From: Paraglomus occultum | Lineage: Eukaryota > Glomeromycota > Glomeromycetes > Paraglomerales > Paraglomeraceae | DNA length: 21,703 nt | Assembly (NCBI GenBank): GCA_910592205.1 | Contig: CAJVPJ010000569.1 | Coordinates: 1-21,703, forward strand | Reading direction: 5' to 3' | In this document: one piece after another, positions 20,671 to 21,703 of the stretch | Numbering within the stretch: the stretch's first letter is position 1 | Layout: each line of letters starts with the position of its first letter | Position numbers and translations under genes: made by a program | The notes under the pieces: generated by a model | Seen by the model: the letters and a program-made list of their open reading frames with translations, nothing else | What the model was told of the DNA's origin: nothing | The model's database searches: none

Positions 20671-21553
20671 TTACAAAACAAGCGGTACATGTCTCTCGGG
20701 ATCGTCAAACAACAGCTTCCTTCTCACAGGGCGCTCCTCCCTACCCGATTTCCTGATTAATTTGAATAATCCAGTACCCAAAGGCATTGGCATACCCATA
20801 ATAATCGACTCACTGACACCTTCGATCGAGTCTCTTTGGCTATATAATGCAGCCTCAAAAAGATGATCTGTCGTCTTCTCAAATGAGGCCAACATAAGAA
20901 CACTGTCTTTCATGTTAGCCACGCCGAACCTGTGAATTCCGAGCACATCACCCTTTTGGGGTAAAAGATGGTTAGCACAAGAGTATATATAACATGGGAC
21001 TGATGACAAGTACACCCACTTTGTAGGTCATGATATCCCCGAGCAGCATTACGTGTCTCGGATCGATGCTCATACCGTGACTACTCATAGTATATTGAAT
21101 TTCGTGGATAATAGTATTTCTAAAATAAAAATAGATTGTGATTATAATGCTCGTTATGTCTATTCTTGCTTCACATGTGTTGCTCACCTTGCAGCTTCTA
21201 TTCCAAGCACTTTGCGAACTTCAATTACATTATTACACGTTGTTTGGGTACCGACAATGCCTGAGAATAAACGATTTTTGTAATCAGTGACTGTTCATTG
21301 TGGCCTGTCGTGGTCAGCCCAATACAAACCCACCTTCAGTAGTCATCACTTCTTGCAGCCCGTATCCCTCGACAAGCAACTGCTTCTTGTCTCCCGCCAT
21401 CTCACTGATAACTGCTCTCGTCACCGTCTGTATACCCTTGATTATAACTTTGGGTAGAACACGCTTGAGTGCTTGTAATCTGTAATAGAGTACAAACGGT
21501 TCGTTCTCTGACACATTTACGATTATCTGATCCGGTTTGAGCACTAGCACGTT
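20671..21553 (-). CDS. RPC1: RNA polymerase III largest subunit, C-terminal part
   Basis: There are four exons on the minus strand: 21553-21334, 21260-21188, 21119-21020 and 20952-20671. Introns are 73, 68 and 67 nt, all GT-AG, and phases 1, 2 and 0 all match, giving 224 codons plus stop. The text matches the end of RPC1/Rpo31 (POLR3A), the catalytic large subunit that transcribes tRNA and 5S rRNA genes: [25 protein letters not shown]...[86 protein letters not shown], and [18 protein letters not shown], ending HVPLVL. This is the cleft/jaw and C-terminal clamp portion. The full protein is about 1,400 aa, so roughly 85 percent is missing upstream. The acceptor before 21553 (TTTTTGATAG) shows that another intron begins, which runs into the poly-C tract at the window edge. 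What is present has no lesion. Confidence 0.96.
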
Positions 21554-21592
21554 CTATCAAAAATACCAATTGTTATATTAAGTAATAGTCAC

Positions 21593-21593
<1 letters not shown>

Positions 21594-21640
<47 letters not shown>

Positions 21641-21645
21641 CCCCC

Positions 21646-21683
<38 letters not shown>

Positions 21684-21703
21684 CCCCCCCCCCCCCCCCC
21701 CCC
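21594..21703. repeat. Poly-C tract of about 110 nt at the window end
   Basis: From 21594 to the last base the sequence is C except for G at 21640, A at 21646 and G at 21683. It sits inside what should be an intron of RPC1. A homopolymer of this length at an end, with sparse substitutions, is typical of an artefact, such as poly-G reads from two-colour sequencing assembled onto a contig end or a badly called long homopolymer. A real G/C tract cannot be excluded. Confidence 0.9.

Overview
This is an AT-rich eukaryotic nuclear window, best read as fungal. Genes are split by short GT-AG introns, mostly 64-145 nt, and carry long AT-rich flanks. The gene set fits an early-diverging fungus: a decayed BTB-BACK gene, a membrane-anchored Kelch protein with a long cytoplasmic tail, an Sfi1 centrin-repeat protein, a fungal-type Sel1 protein, a NADAR protein and the largest subunit of RNA polymerase III. 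BTB-BACK and Sel1 families are greatly expanded in Glomeromycotina and other Mucoromycota, so that group is my best guess. It is an inference from family style, not a database result.

Layout. 71-660 holds a BTB-BACK relic broken in several frames. About 5.3 kb follows (661-6022) with no supportable gene, only small palindromes and short ORFs. 6023-9019 (+) is a two-exon Kelch/transmembrane gene (972 aa). 9020-10543 is a long 3' flank plus one possible orphan exon (10005-10199). 10544-12842 (+) is a four-exon ABC1/UbiB atypical kinase of the ADCK1/Mcp2 type (639 aa) with every family motif intact. 13382-14718 (-) is a two-exon Sel1-repeat gene (323 aa) whose 365-nt intron carries a 204-bp inverted-repeat structure like a small non-autonomous transposon. 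15218-18240 (+) is a nine-exon SFI1-like gene whose reading is broken by three apparent one-base insertions, each in or next to a homopolymer. 18734-19373 (-) is a two-exon NADAR-domain gene (188 aa) with a DETKI tandem repeat at its C-terminus. 20671-21553 (-) is the C-terminal 224 aa of RNA polymerase III subunit RPC1 in four exons, cut on its 5' side by a roughly 110-nt poly-C tract (21594-21703) that looks like a sequence or assembly artefact.

Exon structures were derived by hand by joining GT-AG sites in compatible phase and comparing with remembered family patterns. The phase agreement over all junctions of the ADCK1-like, NADAR, RPC1 and Sel1 genes is strong internal support. The genes look like unrelated housekeeping and signalling loci: mitochondrial lipid/quinone homeostasis, spindle-pole organisation, Pol III transcription, and cell-surface or cell-cycle signalling. 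I see no operon-like or cluster logic, and no convincing new multi-gene system. The items most worth a second look are the patterned frameshifts in SFI1, the intronic inverted-repeat element, the Kelch receptor-like protein with a candidate PP1-docking tail, and the NADAR repeat tail.
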